A stretch of 64,000 bases of DNA from Pseudomonas palmensis (lineage in GTDB: Bacteria; Pseudomonadota; Gammaproteobacteria; Pseudomonadales; Pseudomonadaceae), in contig NZ_JAFKEC010000009.1 in assembly GCF_017848315.1 (NCBI RefSeq), forward strand, positions 62,001 to 126,000, in the 5' to 3' direction. A program made the translations under genes and the position numbers. How positions within the stretch are numbered: position 1 is the first letter of the stretch; each line of letters starts with the position of its first letter. Below, in pieces: positions 1 to 9,378 of the stretch. The notes beneath the pieces were generated by a model. The model had not been told where the DNA came from and made no database searches. It was given only the letters and a program-made list of their open reading frames with translations.

Positions 1-142
1 AGCGCCCAGCACGCCGCACCAGAGCGACCTGTTCGCCAGCCTGCCGCATCCGGTGATCGAGAAGATCGGCAAGCTCGACGTGGACAACCTGACGCCACGC
101 CAAGCTATCGAAATGCTCTATACACTAAAGACTCTGTTATAA
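1..142 (+). CDS. mutS: DNA mismatch repair protein MutS, C-terminal end (partial)
   Basis: Only the last 46 codons are inside the window; the 5' part lies to the left. The frame begins at base 2 and stops with TAA at 140-142. The tail reads [20 protein letters not shown] and then [19 protein letters not shown], the typical end of MutS (an LTPRQAL-like helix and a YxLK ending). MutS recognises base mismatches and recruits MutL. Its position just upstream of fdxA is standard in Pseudomonas. The catalytic and mismatch-binding domains cannot be seen here. Confidence 0.93.
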   Translation, partial: APSTPHQSDLFASLPHPVIEKIGKLDVDNLTPRQAIEMLYTLKTLL

Positions 143-174
143 CGCCCCATCGCACAAACTGATAGAATCCCGCG

Positions 175-229
175 CGGTTCGGCGGGGCAGCGAGTTATTA
201 GCCTGGCTCGCTGCCGACCTACCGAACCG
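175..229 (+). promoter_or_regulatory. Long stem-loop in the fdxA 5' leader, preceded by a candidate -10 box
   Basis: An imperfect hairpin has two paired segments: CGGTTCGG (175-182) with CCGAACCG (222-229), and GGCAGCGAG (186-194) with CTCGCTGCC (207-215). They are separated by an internal bulge, with a 12-base loop at 195-206. No T run follows, so it is not a classical terminator for mutS. A -10-like TAGAAT at 163-168 would start transcription close to base 175, placing the stem at the extreme 5' end of the fdxA messenger. Promoter use is inferred. Confidence 0.5.
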
Positions 230-281
230 AGCGGCCCTGTCTGGAAGGGAACGCTGCCGTCGCCTGAGGAGAAAATTAGAA

Positions 282-605
282 ATGACCTTCGTCGTCACCG
301 ACAACTGCATCAAGTGCAAGTACACCGACTGTGTAGAAGTCTGTCCGGTGGACTGCTTCTACGAAGGCCCGAACTTCCTGGTCATTCACCCGGATGAGTG
401 CATCGACTGTGCACTGTGCGAGCCTGAGTGCCCCGCCGTTGCGATCTTCTCGGAAGATGAAGTGCCGGCCGGCATGGAAAACTTCATCGAGCTCAACGCC
501 GAGCTGGCCGAAATCTGGCCGAACATCACCGAGAAGAAGGATTCGATGCCAGACGCTGCAGAGTGGGATGGCAAGCCGGGCAAGATTGCAGATCTGGAGC
601 GTTGA
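282..605 (+). CDS. fdxA: 7Fe-8S ferredoxin FdxA (ferredoxin I type)
   Basis: This 107-residue protein is a small soluble electron carrier. The N-terminal half holds the cluster ligands: Cys9, 12, 17, 21 and 25, then Cys40, 43, 46 and 50. That layout matches Azotobacter-type ferredoxin I, with one 3Fe-4S and one 4Fe-4S cluster. The C-terminal half is an acidic extension usual for this family. A GAGGAG sequence lies upstream of the ATG. The gene is followed at once by a strong terminator and faces rsmZ. Its redox partner in Pseudomonas is not evident from context. Confidence 0.96.
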   Translation: MTFVVTDNCIKCKYTDCVEVCPVDCFYEGPNFLVIHPDECIDCALCEPECPAVAIFSEDEVPAGMENFIELNAELAEIWPNITEKKDSMPDAAEWDGKPGKIADLER

Positions 606-622
606 TCGACGCCGGATCAATG

Positions 623-647
623 AAAAAGGCCCTTCGGGGCCTTTTTT
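623..647 (+). terminator. Rho-independent terminator of fdxA
   Basis: AAAAAGGCCC, a TTCGG-type loop and GGGCC are followed by a run of T ending at 647. It lies 18 bases after the fdxA stop and is a textbook intrinsic terminator on the plus strand. Confidence 0.9.
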
Positions 648-682
648 ATGTTCGCTGCAGGGCCACCCACTTTTTCGCAGGC

Positions 683-816
683 AAAAAAAAGGGGCGGTAT
701 GACCCGCCCACATTTTTTTCCGTAGTCCCTGTATTCCCTATCATCATCCTGATGAATCGCATCCCGCGATGTCCTTGGCGCTCATCCTTGAGAACCTGTG
801 TCAGTCCGTAGACACA
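683..816 (-). ncRNA. rsmZ: Small regulatory RNA RsmZ (RsmA/CsrA-sequestering)
   Basis: RsmZ titrates the translational repressor RsmA/RsmE in the Gac/Rsm cascade that controls exoproducts, biofilm and stress functions. The minus-strand transcript carries eight GGA motifs. Several sit in hairpin loops: a stem closed by GTGTC/GACAC with ACGGAC in the loop, CTC-AAGGAT-GAG, ATCGC-GGGAT-GCGAT, and TCATC-AGG-ATGATGA. It ends in a GC stem (692-697 with 704-709) and a U8 run at 690-683. The -10-like TAGTAT at 828-823 sets the start near 816. The location between rpoS and fdxA is where rsmZ lies in other pseudomonads, and the 5' and middle hairpins resemble the P. fluorescens RNA as I remember it. The exact 5' end is an estimate. 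Confidence 0.93.
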
Positions 817-822
817 GTTCAG

Positions 823-828
823 ATACTA
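823..828 (-). promoter_or_regulatory. Candidate -10 box of rsmZ
   Basis: Minus-strand TAGTAT lies seven bases before the proposed rsmZ start. No convincing -35 is visible, as expected for an activator-dependent promoter. Confidence 0.6.
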
Positions 829-988
829 TCCCCTGCAGCCGGCAGAGCAACTGGTAAAAGCTCTCAAAAAAAGTCCGGAAGGTGACGCCACCTCACAATA
901 AACTCTTTCAATATCAATTGGTTAGACAAAATACCACGTCAAAACCGACTGGAATTTACACCCGCTTGATATAAAGGCTTACGGATCT

Positions 989-1006
989 TGTAAGCGATAA
1001 CCTACA
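989..1006 (-). promoter_or_regulatory. GacA-type upstream activating sequence of rsmZ
   Basis: The 18-base site TGTAAGCGATAACCTACA (plus strand) matches the known GacA palindrome TGTAAG-N6-CTTACA with a single mismatch. Its centre is about 180 bases upstream of the predicted rsmZ start, as for characterised rsmZ genes. A second inverted repeat, CTTAC/GTAAG at 978-993, overlaps it. The rest of the 831-1090 interval is AT-rich (for example 893-960), contains no plausible gene, and probably serves as the rsmZ regulatory region. Confidence 0.85.
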
Positions 1007-1094
1007 AATCCAATAACAATACGCAACCGGGAAAGGTTGCCGCCGTGGTATCGGTGTTTCTGCGCGTGTCTGAGCGCTTGAGACAGCCACGAAC

Positions 1095-1120
1095 AAAAAC
1101 GCCTCGACTGGGTCGAGGCG
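1095..1120 (-). terminator. Rho-independent terminator of rpoS
   Basis: On the minus strand CGCCTCGAC, a short loop and GTCGAGGCG are followed by TTTTTG. It starts about 20 bases after the rpoS stop. Confidence 0.88.
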
Positions 1121-1140
1121 CCTTTTCACAGCCGTCGCAG

Positions 1141-2148
1141 TTACTGGAACAGCGACTCGCTGGACAGACCGTTCTTCTCCAGGATCTCCCGCAGCCGCTT
1201 GAGGCCCTCCACCTGGATCTGACGTACCCGCTCCCGCGTAAGACCAATCTCCAGGCCGACATCCTCCAGGGTGCTGCTCTCATGCCCGCGCAGGCCAAAG
1301 CGGCGAATCACCACCTCACGCTGCTTGTCGGTCAGTTCGCTCAGCCACAGGTCGATGCTCTGGGACAGGTCGTCGTCCTGCAACAGCTCGCAAGGGTCGG
1401 TGGGACGATCGTCGGTGAGGGTATCGAGCAGGGTCTTGTCCGAGTCCGGGCCCAGTGAAACGTCCACCGAAGACACGCGCTCGTTCAGGCCGAGCATGCG
1501 CTTGACCTCGCCTACGGGTTTTTCCAGCAGGTTGGCGATCTCTTCCGGTGACGGCTCGTGATCGAGTTTCTGGGTCAGCTCGCGTGCTGCACGCAGGTAG
1601 ACGTTCAGTTCCTTGACCACATGGATCGGCAGGCGAATGGTGCGCGTCTGGTTCATGATGGCGCGTTCGATGGTCTGCCGGATCCACCAGGTGGCGTAGG
1701 TCGAGAAACGGAACCCACGCTCGGGGTCGAACTTCTCGACTGCGCGAATCAGGCCCAGGTTGCCCTCTTCGATCAGGTCGAGCAGCGATAGACCGCGGTT
1801 GACGTAGCGGCGCGCAATCTTCACCACCAGGCGCAGGTTGCTTTCGATCATGCGTTTGCGCCCGGCAGGGTCGCCACTTTGCGACAAACGCGCAAAATGA
1901 ACTTCTTCTTCCGGGGAAAGCAGGGGCGAAAAGCCGATTTCGTTGAGGTAGAGCTGAGTTGCATCAAGTGCTCGAGTGTAATCGATGTACTTGTGCTGTT
2001 TGAGCGGTGAGCCTTGTTTGGCCCGGGTCCGAACCGGAGATACAGCAGGTTCGTCTGACACCACATCCGTTTCCAAAACGATGCCGGTTTCCATAAGGAG
2101 CACCTCATCGTCGATGTCAAACTCCGGCACTTCTTTACTGAGAGCCAT
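1141..2148 (-). CDS. rpoS: RNA polymerase sigma factor RpoS (sigma-38)
   Basis: The 335-residue stationary-phase and general stress sigma factor directs RNA polymerase to stress promoters. Region 1.2 starts near residue 59 ([13 protein letters not shown]). Region 2 follows at about 100-165, with [20 protein letters not shown] and the core-binding and -10-recognition stretch [17 protein letters not shown]. Region 4 lies near 270-325 with the helix-turn-helix around [17 protein letters not shown] residues (here [13 protein letters not shown]). A purine-rich AAAGGA lies nine bases before the ATG. In gammaproteobacteria the main rpoS promoter lies inside the upstream nlpD; I could not pin it by eye. 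rsmZ sits directly downstream on the same strand, after a terminator. Confidence 0.98.
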   Translation of the reverse strand: MALSKEVPEFDIDDEVLLMETGIVLETDVVSDEPAVSPVRTRAKQGSPLKQHKYIDYTRALDATQLYLNEIGFSPLLSPEEEVHFARLSQSGDPAGRKRMIESNLRLVVKIARRYVNRGLSLLDLIEEGNLGLIRAVEKFDPERGFRFSTYATWWIRQTIERAIMNQTRTIRLPIHVVKELNVYLRAARELTQKLDHEPSPEEIANLLEKPVGEVKRMLGLNERVSSVDVSLGPDSDKTLLDTLTDDRPTDPCELLQDDDLSQSIDLWLSELTDKQREVVIRRFGLRGHESSTLEDVGLEIGLTRERVRQIQVEGLKRLREILEKNGLSSESLFQ

Positions 2149-2256
2149 TGTTATAGTCCTTTGCTGAGTTCGAACTCAGACTCAAGCGGCGCCTTTATCC
2201 TTGGCAACGCTGAGCCTGTCCCCACTACGCGAAGGAACAGGCCGGGTACATGCTTA

Positions 2257-3117
2257 TCAACGACGTGGCAGGAATTGCAACGGATCTACAGGTTTGCCCT
2301 GGCGGCGAATCTCGAAGTGAAGCTTCACCCGGTCGGTGCCCGTGGACCCCATTTCGGCAATTGTCTGCCCAACCTTGACCTGCTGTCCCTCCCGAACCAA
2401 CAGCCTGCGGTTGTGACCGTAGGCACTGACGTAGGTATCGCTGTGCTTGATGATTACCAGTTCACCGTAGCCCCGCAAGCCACTTCCGGCGTACACAACG
2501 GAACCATCCGACGCAGCAAAAACAGGCTGTCCCAAATCACCGGCGATATCAATGCCTTTATTCAAACTACCGTTTGAAGCGAATTTTCCAATCAGCACAC
2601 CGTTGGCCGGCCATGCCCAGCCACCGGCCGAACGCTCCGAAGCCGGCACCTGGACGGGGGTGGTGGCGACGACGGGCGGCGCGCTGGTACCGCCTGGAGA
2701 CGTGGTTTTTGCCGGTGCCGGGGTACCTGCCGGACGACGGGTGACCGTGGTCTTGCTGGAGGGCGAGGTGGAGGTGACCACCCGCGAGCCGCTGCTGGTA
2801 GCCGTGCCGGAGCCGAAGCGGATCGCCTGGCCGGGCCGGATGGTATAGGGCGCCGGGATACCGTTGCGCGCAGCGAGCTCCTTGTAGTCCCAGCCGTAGC
2901 GAAAGGCAATCGAGAACAGCGTATCGCCCGGGCGAACCACGTACTGCCCCGTAGTGACCACCGGGCGCTTGGGCGCGGCGCTGTTGCGGTCGACCACCCG
3001 CACGCTGCTCGAAGATGAACTGGAACACCCTGAAACCAGGGTTCCCAAGGCGAGTGCAATCACCAGAAGCTTTAAGCTCGATAGACCCATGCGCTGCCGA
3101 ATGACTGTGTGACTCAC
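2257..3117 (-). CDS. nlpD: NlpD-like LysM/M23 lipoprotein (murein hydrolase activator)
   Basis: This outer-membrane lipoprotein has a signal peptide ending in a lipobox (LVSG-Cys31), a serine-rich linker, a LysM peptidoglycan-binding domain (QYVVRPGDTLFSIAFRYGW) and a C-terminal M23/LytM domain. The M23 active site is degenerate: Asn replaces the first His of the HxxxD motif (NKGID), and Lys replaces the first His of the final HxH (KLHFE). That is typical of NlpD, which activates an amidase such as AmiC rather than cutting murein itself. I chose the GTG at 3117 because AAGGGAG lies just upstream; an ATG at 3090 is also possible. It lies 108 bases before rpoS in the same direction. Confidence 0.93.
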   Translation of the reverse strand: MSHTVIRQRMGLSSLKLLVIALALGTLVSGCSSSSSSSVRVVDRNSAAPKRPVVTTGQYVVRPGDTLFSIAFRYGWDYKELAARNGIPAPYTIRPGQAIRFGSGTATSSGSRVVTSTSPSSKTTVTRRPAGTPAPAKTTSPGGTSAPPVVATTPVQVPASERSAGGWAWPANGVLIGKFASNGSLNKGIDIAGDLGQPVFAASDGSVVYAGSGLRGYGELVIIKHSDTYVSAYGHNRRLLVREGQQVKVGQTIAEMGSTGTDRVKLHFEIRRQGKPVDPLQFLPRR

Positions 3118-3291
3118 CCGCCGCTCCCTTATGTGGTGACCGATGTAGGAATGCAATATTGTTGCAATTATAACCGAGCGCACAGGCAATGCAGATCAAC
3201 TGCTTGCCAGGTTGTGCGATCGTTCAAGAAACCGCACGCCCCATAGACCCGGCAATGCACCGGGAATTCGACGCCCGCGAAAAAAATCGAC

Positions 3292-3969
3292 TCAGCTCAA
3301 TGTTCCATTGAGCAACGGCACGAAGCGTACGTCACACAGTTTGCGCCGCGAGAAGCCCTGTTCTTCGCGCACGATCAACAGCAATTGCTGTGTCTCGCCA
3401 CTGGCGCCCACCGGTATCACCATGCGCCCGCCCGGTGCCAGCTGGTCGAGCAAGGCCTGGGGCACTTCGGGTGCGCCGGCGGTGACGATGATGCCATTGT
3501 AGGGGGCCAGTGCCGGCCATCCCTCGAAACCGTCGCCCCAGCGGAACACCTGGTTGCGCAGGTTCAACTCGACCAGCCGTTCCTTGGCGCGGTCCTGCAG
3601 GGGCTTGATGCGCTCTACCGAGAACACCCGCTCCACCAGCCTGGACAGCACTGCTGTCTGGTAGCCAGACCCGGTGCCGATCTCCAGCACCTTGTCCAGC
3701 GGACCGTCCTCCAGCAGCACCTCGCTCATGTACGCGACCATGAACGGCTGCGAGATGGTCTGGTTGTTGCCGATGGGCAGGGCGGTATCTTCATACGCAC
3801 GGTGCGACAGCGCCTCGTCGACGAACATGTGCCGCGGGATGTTGCGCAAGGCCTCGAGCACCCGCTGGTCCTTGATGCCTTCCTCGATCAAACGCTGGAT
3901 CAGCCGTTCACGGGTTCGCTGCGAAGTAAAACCGATACCATGGCGCATCAGATCCTCCGGCTCTCGCAT
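3292..3969 (-). CDS. pcm: Protein-L-isoaspartate O-methyltransferase
   Basis: This 225-residue repair enzyme methylates L-isoaspartyl residues in aged proteins, using S-adenosylmethionine. The PIMT signature [19 protein letters not shown] is followed by the SAM-binding loop [15 protein letters not shown]. The ATG at 3969 overlaps the surE stop as TGATG, which suggests translational coupling. A later ATG at 3948 has a GGAGG five bases upstream and is an alternative start. The surE-pcm-nlpD-rpoS order is conserved and ties the gene to stationary-phase survival. Confidence 0.96.
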   Translation of the reverse strand: MREPEDLMRHGIGFTSQRTRERLIQRLIEEGIKDQRVLEALRNIPRHMFVDEALSHRAYEDTALPIGNNQTISQPFMVAYMSEVLLEDGPLDKVLEIGTGSGYQTAVLSRLVERVFSVERIKPLQDRAKERLVELNLRNQVFRWGDGFEGWPALAPYNGIIVTAGAPEVPQALLDQLAPGGRMVIPVGASGETQQLLLIVREEQGFSRRKLCDVRFVPLLNGTLS

Positions 3970-4718
3970 CAGAGCAGCCCCTCCAGCCAACCCTCGAGAC
4001 GGTCGAAGGCATCGTTGAAGGTGCGGTCAAGCTGTAGCGGGGTGATCGAGACATAGCCCTGCATCACCGCGTGAAAATCGGTACCCGGGCCGCCATCCTC
4101 GGCGTCGCCGGCCACCGCGATCCAGTAGCCTTCCTTGCCGCGCGGGTTGACCACCTTGGTCGGCGCCGCCGCACGTGCACGATGCCCCAGGCGTGTCAGC
4201 TGGATGCCACGGATGTGCTCCAGCGGCAGGTTGGGAATGTTCACATTGAGTACGGTGCGCGGTGGCAGCTCAAGGCTTGCATGCGCCTCGACCAGCTTGC
4301 GCGCGAAATAGGCGGCAGTGGGCAGGTTGTCCGGCAGGCGCGAGAGCAGCGAGAAGGCAAACGAGGTGCCCCCCAGGAATCGACCTTCCAGCGCCGCGGC
4401 GACCGTGCCCGAGTACAGCACGTCATCGCCCAGGTTGGCGCCCAGGTTGATACCCGAGACGACCATGTCCGGCGGATGCTCCAGCAGCCCGTTCAGGCCC
4501 AGGTGCACGCAATCGGTCGGTGTGCCGTTGAGGCTGATGTAGCCGTTGGCCAGGGTCTGCGGATGCAGCGGGCGGTCGAGCGTCAGCGAACTGCTGGCGC
4601 CGCTCTTGTCCTGGTCCGGGGCAATCACCACGCACTCGGCATAATCCGCCAGCGCAGCATGCAGCGCGGCGAGACCGGGTGCGGTGACCCCGTCGTCGTT
4701 CGAAATCAGAATACGCAT
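3969..4718 (-). CDS. surE: 5'/3'-nucleotidase SurE
   Basis: The 249-residue divalent-metal-dependent phosphatase hydrolyses nucleoside monophosphates and supports stationary-phase survival. It starts [11 protein letters not shown], which holds the metal-binding Asp-Asp pair. Further motifs are [14 protein letters not shown] and the [20 protein letters not shown] block, with the usual GTDF near the C-terminus. An upstream in-frame extension to 4784 exists, but the family start is the ATG at 4718. The gene overlaps truD by 13 bases and couples to pcm. Confidence 0.97.
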   Translation of the reverse strand: MRILISNDDGVTAPGLAALHAALADYAECVVIAPDQDKSGASSSLTLDRPLHPQTLANGYISLNGTPTDCVHLGLNGLLEHPPDMVVSGINLGANLGDDVLYSGTVAAALEGRFLGGTSFAFSLLSRLPDNLPTAAYFARKLVEAHASLELPPRTVLNVNIPNLPLEHIRGIQLTRLGHRARAAAPTKVVNPRGKEGYWIAVAGDAEDGGPGTDFHAVMQGYVSITPLQLDRTFNDAFDRLEGWLEGLL

Positions 4719-5764
4719 GGGCTGTCCGTCTGCCCTGCCGGCACCAGATCGACGAGTTCGCGCACCACCACGGTGGCGAAGCATCCGGCCGGAAGGACGA
4801 ATTCCAGTTGCAGGATATCAGGCTCGGGATAATGCCACGTCAAGCCGCCAATGGGCAGCCGCAGAATGCGCCGTTCCTGTTTGAGGTTGGCATTGCCCAG
4901 CCATTGGCACAGGGCTGCCTCCTGTTCGGCCACGCGTTGCTCGATCGCACCGCCTGCCCCACTGGTGGCCGGCAGGCCCTCGCCCCACAGCGGCCCGGTA
5001 GGGTGCAGGTCGAGTATTGCCAGGCGCGGATCGCTGCACTCGGCCTCGCCCGCCGCGAAAAAGCTGCGGCTGTCGGTGAACGCCAGCAGGTCGCCGACCT
5101 GAGCCTGTTGCCAGCTGCCATCGGCAACCCGCTCGGCCAACACCCGGTTGAACAGGTAGCTGCGTGCGCTGGACAGCAGCCGCGAGCGCACATTGCGCTG
5201 CTCGGGCAGGGCCTTGCGCTCGGCCCACTGGCGCGCATCGTGCACGTTGCCGCCCGCAAAGCCGAAGCGCTGGCTGCCGAAGTAGTTGGGCACGCCTTGT
5301 ATGCGCAATTGCTCGAGGCGCGCGTCCAGGGCCTGGTGATCGGCGCTGAGCGCTGTGAGGCGCAGGGTGAAGCCGTTGGCCGAGTGCGCGCCACGCTGGA
5401 GTTTGCGCGAGTGGCGGGTGTGTCTGAGGATGCTCAGGGTTTCGTTTTCAGCCGCGCTCAGGTCAGGGTCGGCCTTGCCCGGCAGGTGCAGGCTGAACCA
5501 TTGGCGAGTCAGCGCCTGACGGTCCTTGAGGCCGGCATAGCTCACGGTGCGCAGCGGTACGCCGGCGGCGCGGGCCAGGCGGCGGGCGGCCTCCTCGGTA
5601 TTGAGGTCGCGTTTCTCGACCCACAGCCACAAGTGCTCGCCTTCACCCGACAGGGGAATGTCGAGCACTTCATCGACCTGGAAATCTTCGGCCGTGGCCT
5701 TGAGGATGGCGCTGCCCAGCGCCGGCCCGGCTGCCTGCGGGCCGAGCAGTTCGAGTTCGGTCAT
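4706..5764 (-). CDS. truD: tRNA pseudouridine(13) synthase TruD
   Basis: The 352-residue enzyme isomerises U13 in tRNA-Glu. The N-terminal part carries [20 protein letters not shown], and the catalytic Asp lies in [16 protein letters not shown], the TruD hallmark. The TRUD insertion domain ([15 protein letters not shown]) follows, and the length is normal. It sits between ispF (4-base overlap) and surE (13-base overlap), so translational coupling is likely across ispF-truD-surE-pcm. Confidence 0.97.
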   Translation of the reverse strand: MTELELLGPQAAGPALGSAILKATAEDFQVDEVLDIPLSGEGEHLWLWVEKRDLNTEEAARRLARAAGVPLRTVSYAGLKDRQALTRQWFSLHLPGKADPDLSAAENETLSILRHTRHSRKLQRGAHSANGFTLRLTALSADHQALDARLEQLRIQGVPNYFGSQRFGFAGGNVHDARQWAERKALPEQRNVRSRLLSSARSYLFNRVLAERVADGSWQQAQVGDLLAFTDSRSFFAAGEAECSDPRLAILDLHPTGPLWGEGLPATSGAGGAIEQRVAEQEAALCQWLGNANLKQERRILRLPIGGLTWHYPEPDILQLEFVLPAGCFATVVVRELVDLVPAGQTDSPCVF

Positions 5765-6234
5765 GCGCGCAGCAACAACGCGACGGCGTGAACGGCGATG
5801 CCTTCTTCACGGCCGGTGAAGCCGAGCTTCTCTTCGGTGGTGGCCTTGACGTTGACCTGGTCGAGCTCGACCTGCAGGTCCTGGGCGATCAAGGTACGCA
5901 TGGTTTCGATGTGCGCGGCCATCCGGGGTGCCTGGGCCACGATGGTGGCGTCGACGTTGCCCACCTTCCAGCCCTTGGCATGGATGATCGACAGGATGTG
6001 GCGCAGCAGCACGCGGCTGTCGGCGCCCTTGAACTGCGGGTCGGTATCGGGGAAATGCTTGCCGATGTCACCCAGCGCGGCGGCGCCCAGCAGTGCATCG
6101 CTCAGCGCGTGCAGCAGCACATCGCCGTCGGAATGGGCCAGCAGGCCGAACTTGTGCGCAATGCGCACCCCACCCAAGGTGATGAAATCGCCTTCCGCGA
6201 AGCGGTGCACATCGTAGCCGTGGCCAATACGCAT
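5761..6234 (-). CDS. ispF: 2-C-methyl-D-erythritol 2,4-cyclodiphosphate synthase
   Basis: This 157-residue MEP-pathway enzyme converts CDP-ME 2-phosphate to the cyclic diphosphate. The start [12 protein letters not shown] holds the zinc ligands Asp and His of DVH, and [14 protein letters not shown] and [11 protein letters not shown] complete the active site. The ATG at 6234 follows a T7 run that is the tail of a terminator-like hairpin, and no Shine-Dalgarno is visible. The partner ispD is about 3 kb away, not adjacent. Confidence 0.97.
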   Translation of the reverse strand: MRIGHGYDVHRFAEGDFITLGGVRIAHKFGLLAHSDGDVLLHALSDALLGAAALGDIGKHFPDTDPQFKGADSRVLLRHILSIIHAKGWKVGNVDATIVAQAPRMAAHIETMRTLIAQDLQVELDQVNVKATTEEKLGFTGREEGIAVHAVALLLRA

Positions 6235-6263
6235 AAAAAAACGCCCTGATTGAGTCAGGGCGT
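6235..6263 (-). terminator. Intrinsic terminator between fghA and ispF
   Basis: On the minus strand CGCCCTGA, loop CTCAA and TCAGGGCG are followed by seven T directly abutting the ispF ATG. It should end the adhC-fghA transcript. Because nothing separates it from ispF, ispF must be fed by read-through, by a promoter inside the hairpin region, or by leaderless-type initiation. Confidence 0.85.
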
Positions 6264-6310
6264 GATTCTACCTGCTTTGCCGGGGGTTTGGCTTATTTGT
6301 AGGACTAGCC

Positions 6311-7159
6311 CTACGCCCGCCCCAGTGCCGCCGCATGATGGCGCAGGTGGTCATCGATGAAGCTGGCGATGAAGTAGTAGCTGTGGCCGTAGCCAGGCTG
6401 CAGGCGCAACGTCAGCGGGTAGCCAGCCGCCTGCGCGGCCTGGGCCAGCACTTCGGGCTTGAGCTGGGTTTGCAGGAAGTCGTCGCGATCGCCCTGGTCG
6501 ACCAGCAGCGGCAGCGTTTCCTGCGCCTGCGCGATCAGCACGCTGGCATCCCATTCGCGCCAGCGCGAACGCTCCTCGCCCAGGTAGCGACTGAACGCCT
6601 TCTGGCCCCACGGGCAGTCCATCGGGTTGCCGATGGGCGAGAACGCCGACACCGACACATAGCGCCCGGGGTTGCGCAAGGCACACACCAGCGCGCCGTG
6701 CCCACCCATGGAGTGACCGCTGATGCTGCGCGCAGCGGAGGCCGGGAAATGCGCCTCCACCAGTGCCGGCAGCTCATCCACCACGTAGTCGTGCATGCGG
6801 TAGTGCTCGGCCCACGGCTGTTCGGTGGCATTGAGGTAGAACCCCGCGCCCAGGCCGAAGTCCCAGGCGCCGTCCGGGTCGTCCGGTACCTGTGGCCCGC
6901 GCGGGCTGGTGTCCGGCGCCACGATGATCAGGCCGAGCTCGGCGGCAAGCTTGTGCGCGCCGGCCTTCTGCATGAAGTTCTCGTCGGTGCAGGTCAGCCC
7001 GCTCAGCCAGTACAGCACCGGCAGCTTGCCGCCCTGCTCCGCCTGCGGCGGCAGGTACACGGCAAACACCATGTCGCACCCCAGCACGCTGGAGCGGTGC
7101 CGGTAGCGCTTGTGCCAGCCGCCGAAGCTCTTCTGGCAGGAGATGTTTTCCAGGCTCAT
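6311..7159 (-). CDS. fghA: S-formylglutathione hydrolase
   Basis: The 282-residue esterase-D-family alpha/beta hydrolase cleaves S-formylglutathione to formate and glutathione, the last step of glutathione-dependent formaldehyde detoxification. The nucleophile Ser is in [13 protein letters not shown], and [17 protein letters not shown] is the family signature near residue 55. The C-terminal catalytic His is in [14 protein letters not shown]. It lies 8 bases after adhC, so the two form an operon. Confidence 0.97.
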   Translation of the reverse strand: MSLENISCQKSFGGWHKRYRHRSSVLGCDMVFAVYLPPQAEQGGKLPVLYWLSGLTCTDENFMQKAGAHKLAAELGLIIVAPDTSPRGPQVPDDPDGAWDFGLGAGFYLNATEQPWAEHYRMHDYVVDELPALVEAHFPASAARSISGHSMGGHGALVCALRNPGRYVSVSAFSPIGNPMDCPWGQKAFSRYLGEERSRWREWDASVLIAQAQETLPLLVDQGDRDDFLQTQLKPEVLAQAAQAAGYPLTLRLQPGYGHSYYFIASFIDDHLRHHAAALGRA

Positions 7160-7167
7160 GGCAGACC

Positions 7168-8384
<1,217 letters not shown>

Positions 8385-8386
8385 CG

Positions 8387-9283
8387 ATGAGCAGCCGCTG
8401 GGAAGGGATCGACGAATTCGTCGCGGTGGCCGAATCGGGCCAGTTCACTGCGGCAGCCGAGCGCCTGGGGGTATCGTCGTCGCACGTGAGCCGTGCGGTG
8501 GCGCGCCTGGAAGATCGCCTGCAGACGCGCCTTTTGTACCGCAGCACGCGCAAGGTGACTTTGAGCGAGGCCGGGCAGACCTTTCTTCAGCACTGCCAGC
8601 GCCTGCAGGATGGCCGCGAAGAGGCCCTGCGCGCCATAGGCGACCTGACCAGCGAGCCCAAGGGGCTGCTGCGCATGACCTGTGCGGTGGCCTATGGCGA
8701 GCGCTTCATCGTGCCGCTGGTCACCCGCTTCATGGCGCAGTACCCGCAGTTGCGGGTGGACATCGAGCTGACCAACCGCACCCTCGACCTGCTGCACGAA
8801 GGCATGGACATGGCGATTCGCCTGGGTCGGTTGCAGGAGTCACGCCTGGTGGCGGCACGCCTGGCCCCACGGCGCATGTACCTGTGCGCCTCGCCAGCGT
8901 ACCTGGAGCGCTATGGGCGGCCCCACAGCGTGTCGGAGCTGGCGCGGCACAACTGCCTGATCGGCAGCACGGATATCTGGGCCTTGCAGCAGGAGGGCCG
9001 GGAAATCAGTCAGCGGGTGCAGGGCAACTGGCGCTGCAACAGCGGGCAGGCGGTGCTGGATGCGGCGCTGCAGGGGATGGGCCTGTGCCAGTTGCCGGAC
9101 TACTACGTGCTGGAGCATCTGGGCAGTGGCGCGCTGGTGTCGCTGCTTGAAGCGCATCAGCCGCCGAATACGGCGGTGTGGGCGTTGTACCCGCAACAGC
9201 GGCACCTGTCGCCGAAGGTGCGCAAGCTGGTGGATTATCTGAGGGAGAAGTTGGGACAGCTGCCTGAGTACCGCAGCGTGTAG
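8387..9283 (+). CDS. LysR-family transcriptional regulator divergent from adhC-fghA
   Basis: The 298-residue protein has an N-terminal winged helix-turn-helix (FVAVAESGQFTAAAERLGV, then SSSHVSRAVARLEDRL) and a C-terminal LysR substrate-binding domain from about residue 90. A weak AGGGAT precedes the ATG. The position, head to head with adhC-fghA with a 106-base gap, suggests it controls formaldehyde detoxification. This is inference, since many LysR genes have drifted neighbours. The effector is unknown. The subtype resembles the CrgA/AaeR-like group. Confidence 0.93.
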   Translation: MSSRWEGIDEFVAVAESGQFTAAAERLGVSSSHVSRAVARLEDRLQTRLLYRSTRKVTLSEAGQTFLQHCQRLQDGREEALRAIGDLTSEPKGLLRMTCAVAYGERFIVPLVTRFMAQYPQLRVDIELTNRTLDLLHEGMDMAIRLGRLQESRLVAARLAPRRMYLCASPAYLERYGRPHSVSELARHNCLIGSTDIWALQQEGREISQRVQGNWRCNSGQAVLDAALQGMGLCQLPDYYVLEHLGSGALVSLLEAHQPPNTAVWALYPQQRHLSPKVRKLVDYLREKLGQLPEYRSV

Positions 9284-9378
9284 AAAACGTCGCGGGCTCC
9301 CACAGGCAGTTCACCCGCCCTTGAACGTACTGCAGTCCCTTGTGCAAGGCTGGCTTGCCAGAGAATGGGCCACCGCGG
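9284..9378. repeat. Degenerate REP-like remnants between the LysR gene and ispD
   Basis: The gap between the convergent genes holds TCGCGGGCTCCCACAGG (9290-9306) and GCAAGGCTGGCTTGCCA (9343-9359), which resemble halves of REP elements seen elsewhere in the window. No complete inverted pair and no strong terminator is visible. Confidence 0.45.

Noticed and set aside
1002..1298. Open frame overlapping the rpoS 3' end and its terminator
   Set aside because: It shares sequence with rpoS in another frame and runs through an intrinsic terminator; no coding signal.
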